Assembly (NCBI GenBank): GCA_011043375.1
Contig: DQYP01000056.1
Span: forward strand, 1 to 18,680
Origin: Thermotogaceae bacterium
Lineage (GTDB): Bacteria; Thermotogota; Thermotogae; B21-G9; HyVt-16
Direction: 5' to 3'
Length of the DNA stretch: 18,680 bases
Each line of letters begins with the position of its first letter. The stretch's first letter is position 1. This document shows, piece by piece, positions 1 through 8,476 of the stretch. The position numbers and the translations under genes are program-made. Under the pieces are notes generated by a model. That model ran no database searches, was not told where the DNA came from, and saw only the letters and a program-made list of their open reading frames with translations.

Positions 1-1198
1 CTATCACCAATTCCGCATCTGAATTATTTATGGTTTCCTCAAGCTCTTTCATCTGTTTCTTCCCATATCCCATTGCTGGAAGAATCATATCGAGATGAGA
101 GTACTTCTTGTAAGTATCAACTATTGAACCAACTGCAAACGGTCTTGGATCTATTATTTCACGTGCTCCAAATTTCACTGCCGCGAAATAACCCGCACCA
201 TATCGCATTTCGCCATGAGTCAAAGTTGGTCCATCTTCAACCACTATCACTTTTTTTCCTTCTATCATTTCATAATTATCTACGAATATTGGTGAAGCTG
301 CATCGATTATTAAAGCATCCGGATTTAACTCTCTTATATTTTTTCTAACTTTTTCAACATTTTCAGGATCCGCGGTTTCTTCTTTGTTTATAACAATAAC
401 ATCAGCGCTTAGGGCATTTACTAAACCAGGATAATATGTTCTTTCGTGACCTGGCCTGTGAGGATCAACAACGGTTATCGAAAGATCGGTTTTGTAGAAG
501 GAAAAATCGTTGTTACCACCATCCCATAGGATGACATCTGGCCCCTCTTTTTCGGCTTCCTTCAAAATCGCTTCATAATCGACGCCTGCATAAATCACGG
601 AACCTCTATCGATGTGAGGTTCGTATTCCTCCCTTTCTTCAATCGTGCAGTCGTATTTATCAAGATCGGAATATTCAGCAAATCTCTGAACCTTCTGTTT
701 TACCAAGTCCCCATAAGGCATTGGATGTCTTATTGAAACAACCTTTTTGCCCAATTTTCTTAGTATATCCAATACCCTTCTGGTCGTTTGACTTTTTCCA
801 CATCCAGTTCTGACTGCTGTCACAGAAATTATGGGTTTAGATGACTTTACTTGTGTGTTCTTAGATCCCATGAGCTTAAAATCGGCACCACATGCTAACA
901 CTAAAGAAGCCCTTTCCATAACATATTGATGTGGTAAATCACTGTAAGCAAGGATGACCTCGTCTATGTTGTGTTCTTCTATGATTTTTGGAAGCTCAGA
1001 TTCGGGTTTTATTGGAATACCATTTGGATAGAGTGAACCCGCAAGCTCCGCCGGATAAACTCTTCCTTCTATATCCGGTATTTGAGTCGCCGTGAAACAA
1101 ACAACTTCATAATCTGGATTATCTCTAAAGTATGTGTTAAAATTGTGAAAATCCCTGCCAGCTGCTCCCATTATTATAACTTTCTTCTTACGACCCAT
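1..1198 (-). CDS. COG2403 P-loop protein, cyclic 2,3-diphosphoglycerate synthetase-like (3' end cut by window)
   Basis: Reading the minus strand from the ATG at 1198-1196 gives an uninterrupted frame of 399 codons that runs off the left edge, so the C-terminus is missing. The protein begins MGRKKKVIIMGAAGRDFHNF, an N-terminal Rossmann-like segment with a GAAGRD glycine loop. A Walker A-like loop (TAVRTGCGKSQTT) follows at about residues 127-139, and conserved blocks such as ILWDGGNND (223-231) and VVDPHRPGHE (243-252) come after it. This matches COG2403, the family of archaeal cyclic 2,3-diphosphoglycerate synthetase. That enzyme forms cDPG from 2,3-bisphosphoglycerate with ATP, and many bacterial members are labelled only 'predicted GTPase'. 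Family membership is well supported by recognition; the reaction in this organism is not. A strong ribosome site (GGGAGGT, about 7 nt before the ATG) sits in the 20-bp gap after the EF-G-like gene, so the two are probably cotranscribed. Confidence 0.85.
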   Translation of the reverse strand, partial: MGRKKKVIIMGAAGRDFHNFNTYFRDNPDYEVVCFTATQIPDIEGRVYPAELAGSLYPNGIPIKPESELPKIIEEHNIDEVILAYSDLPHQYVMERASLVLACGADFKLMGSKNTQVKSSKPIISVTAVRTGCGKSQTTRRVLDILRKLGKKVVSIRHPMPYGDLVKQKVQRFAEYSDLDKYDCTIEEREEYEPHIDRGSVIYAGVDYEAILKEAEKEGPDVILWDGGNNDFSFYKTDLSITVVDPHRPGHERTYYPGLVNALSADVIVINKEETADPENVEKVRKNIRELNPDALIIDAASPIFVDNYEMIEGKKVIVVEDGPTLTHGEMRYGAGYFAAVKFGAREIIDPRPFAVGSIVDTYKKYSHLDMILPAMGYGKKQMKELEETINNSDAELVI

Positions 1199-1218
1199 TT
1201 TTCAAGACCTCCCTTTGA

Positions 1219-3318
1219 TTATTTCTTTTCTTCTTCAAGTTCACGCTGCCTTTCGGCAATTATCTTCTCCTGTATTTGCTGGGGAACAGGCTCGTATCTA
1301 ACGAATTTCATAGTGAAGTAACCTTTACCACTTGTTATTGAGCTCAGCTTAGATGAAAAGTCCAACATCTCAGCGAGTGGTACTTCCGCTTTAACCTTTT
1401 GAAATCCTTTACTGGCAGGTTCCATTCCAAGTGGGCGACCTCTTCGAGAACTTATTTCACCCATAACATCCCCTGCATTATCATCAGGTACGAATATCTC
1501 TACCTCCATTATCGGCTCGAGTATCACAGGATCGGCTTCCTGCATCCCCTTTCTGAATGCTTGAATTGCAGCGATCTGGAATGAAATATCGGAAGAGTCA
1601 ACTTCATGATAAGAACCATCGAACAACGTTATTTTGACATCAACCACTGGATACCCTGCAAGACTTCCTTTTTTCATAGCTTCTCTTATACCTTTTTCAA
1701 CTGACGGAATATAGTTCCGTGGTATAACTCCACCAACTATTTTATCAACGAATTCAAAGCCAGCACCCCTTGGAAGAGGCTCCATTTCTATTTTCACATG
1801 ACCATATTGTCCGTGACCACCTGTTTGTTTCTTATGTTTGTGCTCGGCAACTGCTTTTTTCCTTATGGTTTCCCGATAAGCGATTTTAGGCTTTCCAACT
1901 TCTACATCTACTCCAAAGATTCTTTTTAGCCTTTCAACGATCACATCAAGATGCATACCTCCAACTCCAGAAATCACTGTTTCACCGGTTTCTGGGTCAA
2001 ATTCCCACCTAAAAGTTGGGTCGGATTCGGCTATCCTAGACAATCCGTTGCTTATCTTGTCTATATCGGATTTCGATTTCGGATGCACGGATTTTGAGAT
2101 CATGGGTTCTGGAAATTCGAATATATCTATAATCACCTTTCTATCCTTATGACAAATAGTATCCCCAACCGCACTTTCCTTCAATTTGGTTAACGCGATT
2201 ATGTCACCAGGAATGGCCTTTTCAATTTCATTCTGCTTTTTGCCAACCACCGTGTATATATGTGAAATTTTTTCTGTTGTGTTGGTTCTGGTATTCACAA
2301 AACTATCACCAGTTGATAAAACTCCTGACAGGACTTTAATGTAGGAGATTTTACCAACGAAAGGATCAACAACTGCCTTGAATATTAACCCTACAAACGG
2401 TTCTTCCTCAGTTGGTTTCAATTCTACTTCTGCATCACCTTCCATGAGTTTGGCTTTCAAGGGTTCGATATCCAATATTGAAGCGCCCAACTTCGAAAGA
2501 TATTCAAGAAATACATCCACCCCCATATTCTTAACAGCAGAGCCACAGAAGACAGGCACGAAATCTCCAGCGATGTAAGCTTTTTTCAAAGCGCTCAAAA
2601 GAGTATCACTGTCTATTTCCTCGCCCTCAAGATATTTTTCCATCAATTCTTCGTCCGTCTCAACTATATCTTCGATTAAGGAGGTCCTCAGTTCCTCCGC
2701 TTTACTCTTTATATCGGCTGGAATCTCTATTTCATCTTTATTTCCGGAACCATCGGTGGAATATTTGTACGCTTTGAGTTTTATTAAATCCACAATGCCA
2801 CTGAAAGTTTCCCCCGCCCCGATTGGAATTGCTATGGGTGTAACCCTCTTCTCAAAGGCTTCTCTAATGGATTGAATAGAAGAGTCAAAATCTGCTCTCT
2901 CCTTGTCCATCTGATTTACAAAGAACATAGCAGGTCTTTTGTACTGCTCGGCTATTCTCCAGGTTCTTTCCGTTTGAACCTCCACACCTGCAACTGCATT
3001 GATCACCGATACCAAATTTTCGCAAACAGCAATTGAGGTTATAACATCACTTATGAAATCACCAAAGCCGGGATTGTCAATCAAAGTCAATCGATTTCCA
3101 GAATAATCAAAAGTAGCAAGAGAAGAGGTTAAGCTCGCTTTTCTTTCAATCTCGAATTCGTCGAAATCCATTGTGGAATTTCCCTGATCAACACTTCCCA
3201 TTTTTTCGATAACCTTAGCGTTATAGAGCATCGCTTCAACCAACATCGTTTTCCCTGAACCGTTATGACCAACAATTGCAAAATTTTTCCTATTGGCAAC
3301 GCCTCCAACTTCACCCAT
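1219..3318 (-). CDS. EF-G-like translation GTPase (EF-G paralogue, class II)
   Basis: This is a 699-aa protein with the full EF-G layout. The GTPase domain has G1 GHNGSGKT (17-24), switch II DNPGFGDF (81-88) and G4 NQMD (135-138). Domains II and III follow, then a domain IV with GGHGQYGHV and the tip-loop block DGSYHEVDSS (567-576), and a domain V with SSRRGRPLGME. Housekeeping EF-G has GHxDxGKT and DTPGHVDF. Here the switch II His is Phe85 and the RGITI switch I motif is replaced by the region around RKASLTSS. That resembles the second EF-G class (mycobacterial FusA2-like, with DTPGYADF), so this is probably not the main translocase. Its role in translation is unknown. The ATG at 3318 has GGAGGTGA 7 nt upstream, in the 23-bp gap after the NAGPA-domain gene. 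Confidence 0.92.
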   Translation of the reverse strand: MGEVGGVANRKNFAIVGHNGSGKTMLVEAMLYNAKVIEKMGSVDQGNSTMDFDEFEIERKASLTSSLATFDYSGNRLTLIDNPGFGDFISDVITSIAVCENLVSVINAVAGVEVQTERTWRIAEQYKRPAMFFVNQMDKERADFDSSIQSIREAFEKRVTPIAIPIGAGETFSGIVDLIKLKAYKYSTDGSGNKDEIEIPADIKSKAEELRTSLIEDIVETDEELMEKYLEGEEIDSDTLLSALKKAYIAGDFVPVFCGSAVKNMGVDVFLEYLSKLGASILDIEPLKAKLMEGDAEVELKPTEEEPFVGLIFKAVVDPFVGKISYIKVLSGVLSTGDSFVNTRTNTTEKISHIYTVVGKKQNEIEKAIPGDIIALTKLKESAVGDTICHKDRKVIIDIFEFPEPMISKSVHPKSKSDIDKISNGLSRIAESDPTFRWEFDPETGETVISGVGGMHLDVIVERLKRIFGVDVEVGKPKIAYRETIRKKAVAEHKHKKQTGGHGQYGHVKIEMEPLPRGAGFEFVDKIVGGVIPRNYIPSVEKGIREAMKKGSLAGYPVVDVKITLFDGSYHEVDSSDISFQIAAIQAFRKGMQEADPVILEPIMEVEIFVPDDNAGDVMGEISSRRGRPLGMEPASKGFQKVKAEVPLAEMLDFSSKLSSITSGKGYFTMKFVRYEPVPQQIQEKIIAERQRELEEEKK

Positions 3319-3341
3319 AAATTGCTCACCTCCGCAAGGAT

Positions 3342-5039
3342 TTATTTCTTTTTCTTTATCACAATTCCAACTGAGATCGATGGTCCACCTCTTCTAATAG
3401 GTTCATTGACTATTTTATCTTCTACGATCATTACAGAAGAGCTGCCACCATCAAGGCACATAGCATCTATGTAACCCTTCTCCATGAGAAAATCCGCCAA
3501 CTCCTCAAAAGTCAATCCTGAACTATCACTTTGATATCCATCTATGACTATGAATACCAACTTCGAAGGGGGCTTTATAGCCACAATTGTTCTCGGAGCT
3601 CTTTTTATTATTATTCCAGCATTGTATCTTTTTTTCTCCTCTTCAATATAACTTATTACTTTTCCGTTTTCAAGTATTCGGGGTCCTCCTTCAACTGCGT
3701 TTTTAACAGTAAATGGAAAGGATCCCATATTAAGATAGATTCTTGCTTCATCACCGATTTTAACATCTTTTAAATATTCAGCAAAGTTAGCCGTGATACT
3801 TATTACGAAACCATTCAAAGGTGCTTTCGAAACATATCTTTTTTCCGATATTCTATGATTTTTAACTACAAAATACAATCTATTGCCAAGAAAAGGAATC
3901 TTGTGGGCATATTCCGGTGTATAAACGACCACATTTGACTTGGATGGGTTGTTTATAGCATTGACTAAGAAAAATCTATCCTTTATTTTAACATCTACTT
4001 CACTCATAACACTGACTATGTAATAATCTCCCGAAAAAGTTTCAACAAGCGCCGGTCTTCCTTGATAGGGTACCGAAAGTACTTTACCGTTTCTTACAAC
4101 TAATCCTATTGGGAACCCCATAACAGGATCAAAATAGTTTCCATTAACCCCTGCTAATGCCCTCTCTTTTTGAACCATTTCGTCCACTTTTGCGAGCTTT
4201 CCAAGTCCCTGCAAAGAAAAAGAAGGCAAGAACTCGTATTCACTGTTTTTATCTATTTCAAGGTAATTAACTTTGAGATTGAATTTTCCCAATTTTTCTT
4301 TCTTTCTGTACCACACAACACCAGGTGCCAGTTCTTTGTAATCTTCGTATTCCGACGAAAACAACCGGAAACTGAAAGTTACAGTATTACCGGCAACGAT
4401 TTGACTAAAATCCACTGGTTTACCAAAATCTATCTCTAAAACCATAGCCACTCCGTCGGTGCTTATTTTCAATCCAAGCGGTACTTTAAGATCTCTTCCC
4501 AACTCAACAGGAAAAAAACGTACTTCAAAGGAGCTGGCTTTTCTCTCAGCATGGAAAAGATTTTTGATGCTACCGTTATAATCCAGAGTGAAGGACAAAC
4601 TCCTTCCAGGTATGTAATCTATTTTCACTATCTTTGGAAGTTTTCCTTTTAACAGATAATAATTCCAACCTTTTTCAAAACTGTAATTCAAAAACTCACC
4701 AACAATCTTGGCGTCAAGATACACTTTACCACTTTTGGGAAATATACCATCTCTAAGTTTTTTTATAAAATTGAGGGTTATGGTATCTTCATTTATATCA
4801 AATGAGAGTACATTCTTATCATTGACTATATAACCTTTACCAGTAACTTTAGAGTAAACAATCTGAGCTCCCATTTTTCCAAAAACGCTCAGTTCTGCAA
4901 AAACTTTACCGTCAAAGATAAAAAAAGATGGTTCACGAAATCTGAGGACCAGGTCGTTGTTTATTACCACCAATTCTTGAGTAAAAATCAAACCTGTTAA
5001 CAGCAAAAAAATCGCCAACAATAGCAGAGTTTTCTTCAT
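3342..5039 (-). CDS. exported phosphodiester glycosidase (NAGPA) domain protein
   Basis: This 565-aa protein starts with a clear Sec signal peptide (MKKTLLLLAIFLLLTGLIFT, then QEL), so it acts outside the cytoplasm or in the periplasm-like space. Residues about 40-135 look like a copper-amine-oxidase-N-terminal-like beta domain, a common wall- or surface-associated module. The C-terminal half, from about residue 255, is a phosphodiester glycosidase (NAGPA, PF09992) domain: GVNGNYFD (297-304), GGPRI (451-455), RTIVAI (483-488), IDGYQ (499-503) and LDGGSSS (529-535). The family includes the human enzyme that uncovers mannose-6-phosphate and bacterial proteins acting on wall or exopolysaccharide phosphodiesters. 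The substrate here is unknown. AGGAGGG lies 5 nt before the ATG. It follows pdp by 28 bp and precedes the EF-G-like gene by 23 bp. Confidence 0.88.
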   Translation of the reverse strand: MKKTLLLLAIFLLLTGLIFTQELVVINNDLVLRFREPSFFIFDGKVFAELSVFGKMGAQIVYSKVTGKGYIVNDKNVLSFDINEDTITLNFIKKLRDGIFPKSGKVYLDAKIVGEFLNYSFEKGWNYYLLKGKLPKIVKIDYIPGRSLSFTLDYNGSIKNLFHAERKASSFEVRFFPVELGRDLKVPLGLKISTDGVAMVLEIDFGKPVDFSQIVAGNTVTFSFRLFSSEYEDYKELAPGVVWYRKKEKLGKFNLKVNYLEIDKNSEYEFLPSFSLQGLGKLAKVDEMVQKERALAGVNGNYFDPVMGFPIGLVVRNGKVLSVPYQGRPALVETFSGDYYIVSVMSEVDVKIKDRFFLVNAINNPSKSNVVVYTPEYAHKIPFLGNRLYFVVKNHRISEKRYVSKAPLNGFVISITANFAEYLKDVKIGDEARIYLNMGSFPFTVKNAVEGGPRILENGKVISYIEEEKKRYNAGIIIKRAPRTIVAIKPPSKLVFIVIDGYQSDSSGLTFEELADFLMEKGYIDAMCLDGGSSSVMIVEDKIVNEPIRRGGPSISVGIVIKKKK

Positions 5040-5067
5040 TATTTCCCTCCTAAGTCCTCGAATCTAA

Positions 5068-6378
5068 TTAATAAACCAATTCACCTATCAAACTGGGGAC
5101 TGAAATATGTTTATCAGAAAAAGAGTAAGCCTTTTCGACCAATTCAACAGCACTTTTCAAATCACTTCTGGATGAAAAATAAACTCTAACAAGAGGATCT
5201 CCTTCCTTCACCTCATCACCAATTTTCTTTAATAATTCTATTCCAACGCTGTGATCGATCTTATCATCCTTTTTCATCCTACCTGCACCTAAAAGCATAG
5301 ATGCTATCCCTATTTTTTCGGCATCGATTTTCTCTACATACCCAGAAACCTTTGATTTGACTTCATAAACATCCTTGGAAATCGGTAGAATCCTTTTTGG
5401 ATTCTCTATAACTTTTGGATCTCCGCCTTGCGCTATCACGAGGTCTTCAAATTTTTTCAATACTTCCCCTGAAGATATTTTCTTTTTTATTGAATCGATG
5501 TTTTCTTCAATATCACCGACCCCAACGAAGCTCAACGCACATGCACCAAGATAAACGCACAATCTTGTGAAATCATCTGGGCCGTTGCCTTTTAAAGTTT
5601 CGATCGCCTCTAAAACTTCCAAAGAGTTTCCAACCATCCTGCCAAGTGGTTGTTCCATGGAAGTTAGAATCGCAACAGCATTCCTTTTGAATTTTTTAGC
5701 GATATCAACCATGGCTTCCGCCAAAACTTTGGCATCATCATACTTTTTCATGAAAGCGCCACTTCCAAATTTTACATCTAACAAAAGTAAATCGGAGGAA
5801 ACAGCTAATTTCTTGCTCATAATACTCGATGATATAAGCGATATCTCATCGACTGTCGCAGTAACATCTCTAAGTGCGTATATTTTTTTATCGGCTGGCG
5901 CAAGATTGGCAGTTTGACTTACAATAGCTATATTATACTTTTTCACATTTCCTATAAACTCATCTAACTCAAGAGATGTTCGAAATCCTGGTATGGACTC
6001 CAATTTATCTATGGTACCACCTGTGTGTCCAAGTGATCTTCCAGACATCTTCGCTACAGGAAAACCAAAAGAAGCAATTATCGGTGCAAAAACCAGTGTT
6101 GTTTTATCACCAACACCACCCGTGGAATGTTTATCTATTTTCATTCCTTCTATCATCGACAGATCGACTTTATCACCAGAATTTAACATCGATTTTGTGA
6201 GATAGAATCTTTCTTCATTGTCCAGATGCCTAAAAAAAATCGCCATTAAAAAGGCCGACATTTGGTAATCTGGAATATCACCTTTTACAAAACCATTCAC
6301 CATGAATTCTATTTCTTCCTCTGTTAATTTTTTACCGTTCCTTTTCTTCAGCAATATATCATACGTCCTCATGTTCAT
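5068..6378 (-). CDS. pdp: pyrimidine-nucleoside phosphorylase
   Basis: This 436-aa enzyme cleaves uridine, thymidine and deoxyuridine with phosphate to give the base and (deoxy)ribose-1-phosphate. Visible motifs are the phosphate-binding KHSTGGVGDK (83-92) and the thymidine/pyrimidine phosphorylase signature SGRSLGHTGGTIDKLE (112-127). R170, S185 and K189 fall at the places of E. coli DeoA R171, S186 and K190. LLDVKFGSGAF follows at about 199-209. The length equals that of Bacillus Pdp, so Pdp is preferred over DeoA, though the two are hard to separate by eye. The ATG at 6378 has GGTGAT 2-3 nt upstream, and a second in-frame ATG (6372) is possible. The start lies inside the last codons of the histidine kinase gene (20-bp overlap), so translation is probably coupled. 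Confidence 0.95.
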   Translation of the reverse strand: MNMRTYDILLKKRNGKKLTEEEIEFMVNGFVKGDIPDYQMSAFLMAIFFRHLDNEERFYLTKSMLNSGDKVDLSMIEGMKIDKHSTGGVGDKTTLVFAPIIASFGFPVAKMSGRSLGHTGGTIDKLESIPGFRTSLELDEFIGNVKKYNIAIVSQTANLAPADKKIYALRDVTATVDEISLISSSIMSKKLAVSSDLLLLDVKFGSGAFMKKYDDAKVLAEAMVDIAKKFKRNAVAILTSMEQPLGRMVGNSLEVLEAIETLKGNGPDDFTRLCVYLGACALSFVGVGDIEENIDSIKKKISSGEVLKKFEDLVIAQGGDPKVIENPKRILPISKDVYEVKSKVSGYVEKIDAEKIGIASMLLGAGRMKKDDKIDHSVGIELLKKIGDEVKEGDPLVRVYFSSRSDLKSAVELVEKAYSFSDKHISVPSLIGELVY

Positions 6379-7639
6379 TTATCACCAACCCTTGAGATGA
6401 ATTCTTTGGGAATATCAACCTAAAAATGGCACCCTCACCAGGTTCACCAGCAACTTCTATTCTCCCACCGTGCTTATCCATTATTAACTTTACAATGGAT
6501 AATCCCAAACCTGTACCACCGAGTTTGCGTGATCTCGCCTTATCAATTCTATAGAATCTTTGAAATAGTTTCGCTTTTGCTTCCTCAGGTATACCTGGCC
6601 CAGTATCTTCGACCTCAACTATAGCTTCGTCATCTCTATTGAAAGTTCTTATGAAAACCTCTTTAGGATCATCACTTTTTTGAGATGTGTACTTCACCGC
6701 ATTATCAACTATGTTCAATATTGCCTGAGTTAACCTATCGTAGTCTCCAAATATTCTTGTTTCTTCTAATTCCTTATGTATTTTCACGCCAAAAGAATGG
6801 GCGAGAGGATTGACTATCTCGTAGACCTTTTCTACAATATCAACTAAATTCACTTCCTCAAATTCGAATTTCATCTGACCTTCTTCCATTTTTTCAAGAT
6901 CAAGTAAATCATTTATCAATCGAGTCAATCTACCGGATTCTTCCTCTATAATCTTTAGTGCGTTCAATGCAATTTCTTTGTCTCTCAATCCATCTTCTAA
7001 GAGCGTTTCCGACCATCCATGGATCGATGTCAGAGGGGTTCTTAATTCATGTGAAACGTTGGTTATAAATTCTTTTCTCATCTCATCGAGTTTTCTTTCT
7101 TTCGTTACATCGATCATAACTATCAAAAACATTTTTGATTTATTCCTCAAAATTGGTGAAACAATCAGATTATAATATCTTTTGTTTGGATAATAAAAGA
7201 CCACCTCAGATTCCAATACTTTCTCATCTTCCATCGCTTTTTCTACCGTGGATAGAAGTTCATAACTATCGAGAAGCTCAAAAAGTTTTTTGCCCAATAC
7301 CTCATTTTTTTGTTTATTCAATAAGCAGGTAGCAGTATTATTCACATAAATCACATTTTTATCCGAATCGATGGTCAATATAGGCTGAGGAATCTCATCA
7401 AGAACAGCATCTATCTTCTTTCGCGATTCTACAGCTTCTTCTGCTTCCTTCTCAAGACTCTCTATTTTTTCCTTGACACCCTCCAACAACAAAATGGGGC
7501 GCGTATCTTCAGCGTGCCCCAATAATCCAGCGATTTCTTTCATAAACCACTCGTTGTTTTTCAAACGAATGTATGCTCTAAAATAAAGTACAAGAAGAAT
7601 AATAACGATGATTGCCATGAACGATAAAGCGTACACCAT
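6359..7639 (-). CDS. PhoR-like sensor histidine kinase with PAS domain
   Basis: This 426-aa protein has one N-terminal membrane helix (about 3-20), a short coiled-coil-like stretch (50-75) and a PAS domain (about 76-178). The HisKA domain carries the phospho-acceptor H197 in FITNVSHELRTPLTS. The HATPase_c domain has the N box around N309/N313, G1 DTGPGIP (345-351), an F box (FQRFYRID, 359-366) and G2 GGTGLGLSI (374-382). All catalytic elements are intact. No extracytoplasmic sensor domain is present, so the signal is probably read by the cytoplasmic PAS domain or the membrane helix. The layout is that of PhoR or WalK-like kinases, but nothing in the window proves a phosphate signal. It follows its response regulator by 8 bp and overlaps pdp by 20 bp. 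Confidence 0.95.
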   Translation of the reverse strand: MVYALSFMAIIVIILLVLYFRAYIRLKNNEWFMKEIAGLLGHAEDTRPILLLEGVKEKIESLEKEAEEAVESRKKIDAVLDEIPQPILTIDSDKNVIYVNNTATCLLNKQKNEVLGKKLFELLDSYELLSTVEKAMEDEKVLESEVVFYYPNKRYYNLIVSPILRNKSKMFLIVMIDVTKERKLDEMRKEFITNVSHELRTPLTSIHGWSETLLEDGLRDKEIALNALKIIEEESGRLTRLINDLLDLEKMEEGQMKFEFEEVNLVDIVEKVYEIVNPLAHSFGVKIHKELEETRIFGDYDRLTQAILNIVDNAVKYTSQKSDDPKEVFIRTFNRDDEAIVEVEDTGPGIPEEAKAKLFQRFYRIDKARSRKLGGTGLGLSIVKLIMDKHGGRIEVAGEPGEGAIFRLIFPKNSSQGLVINEHEDV

Positions 7640-7647
7640 TTATCTTA

Positions 7648-8370
7648 TCATTCTTCCTTTCCAGGATCTTTGAATTTATAACCTTTTCCTCTAACGGTGA
7701 TGATATATTTTGGATTAGAAGGATCCTCCTCTATCTTCGTTCTAAGACGCCTAATATGTACATCGACGGTTCGTGTATCTCCATAGTAATCGTATCCCCA
7801 GAGAGTGTCGAGTAAAACATCTCTACTGTAAACTTTTCCTTCGTTTTCAGCTAAAAATCTCAATAGTTCAAACTCTAAAGGAGTGAGATTTACCAAAGAA
7901 CCTCTGACTTTTACTTCATATTTCTCGAGATCAATCTCAAGATCTTTTGCAACGATTTTCTTTGGTTTTTCCTCGGTTTTGATTACACCCCTCTGCATTC
8001 TCCTGAATATGGCCTTTATTCTCGCTAAAAATTCCCTCACGCTGAACGGTTTAGTTATGTAATCATCCGCTCCTAATTCCAAACCAAGAACTCTATCAAA
8101 TTCATCCCTCTTGGCTGTTAAAAATATTATTGGTTTATCCTTGTGTTTCTCATGCGATTTCAAACTTTGTGCGAGTTCGAAGCCATCCATCCCAGGGAGC
8201 ATTACATCAACCACAAATAAATCAATATCCGATTCCTTGTCGGCTATTTCTAAAGCTTCCTCGGCATCATATGCCTTAAGTACATCGTAACCTTCCTTTT
8301 TCAAGTTGTAAGTTAACAATTCCACAATAGAAGGTTCATCATCAATAACTAAGATTTTCCTTTTGGGCAC
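7648..8370 (-). CDS. OmpR/PhoB-family response regulator
   Basis: The receiver domain has the acid pair D13/D14, phospho-acceptor D58 (VVDVMLPGMDG), T88 and K110. It is followed by a PhoB-type winged-helix DNA-binding domain (about 143-240) with LTPLEFELLRFL and RTVDVHIRRLRTKI; this numbering counts from the longer GTG. Two GTG starts are possible. The upstream one at 8379 touches AGGAGG with no spacer, while the one at 8370 has a normal 9-nt spacer, so I choose 8370 (240 aa). The partner kinase follows 8 bp downstream. The name PhoB-like describes the architecture only, since no phosphate genes are in view. The gene is first in its unit and has a candidate promoter in the gap upstream. Confidence 0.95.
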   Translation of the reverse strand: MPKRKILVIDDEPSIVELLTYNLKKEGYDVLKAYDAEEALEIADKESDIDLFVVDVMLPGMDGFELAQSLKSHEKHKDKPIIFLTAKRDEFDRVLGLELGADDYITKPFSVREFLARIKAIFRRMQRGVIKTEEKPKKIVAKDLEIDLEKYEVKVRGSLVNLTPLEFELLRFLAENEGKVYSRDVLLDTLWGYDYYGDTRTVDVHIRRLRTKIEEDPSNPKYIITVRGKGYKFKDPGKEE

Positions 8371-8379
8371 TTTGTCCAC

Positions 8380-8385
8380 CCTCCT
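8380..8385 (-). promoter_or_regulatory. ribosome binding site that decides the response regulator start
   Basis: AGGAGG is directly adjacent to the GTG at 8379 (spacing 0) and 9 nt from the in-frame GTG at 8370. Normal spacing favours the downstream GTG. Confidence 0.75.
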
Positions 8386-8430
8386 CTTGTGATTTTTATT
8401 AAAATAATGGATAAATTTTTGAAGACAAAA

Positions 8431-8458
8431 TCTATAAAATTATTTTACCATAAATCAA
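8431..8458 (-). promoter_or_regulatory. candidate promoter of the response regulator / kinase / pdp unit
   Basis: The 106-bp gap between the radical SAM stop (8477) and the response regulator start (8370) is the largest in the window. On the minus strand it holds TTGATT (8458-8453), a 16-bp spacer and TATAGA (8436-8431), which would give a leader of about 55 nt. The gap is so AT-rich that chance matches are likely. A perfect TAAAAT-A-ATTTTA inverted repeat (8435-8447) overlaps the -10 and spacer. Confidence 0.4.
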
Positions 8459-8476
8459 ACAGCAATAAACAAAAAA

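Noticed and set aside
3129..3329. 66-aa minus-strand frame overlapping the start of the EF-G-like gene
   Set aside because: It overlaps the G1 to switch II coding region in another frame and resembles no protein; the GGAGGTGA site serves the EF-G-like ATG.
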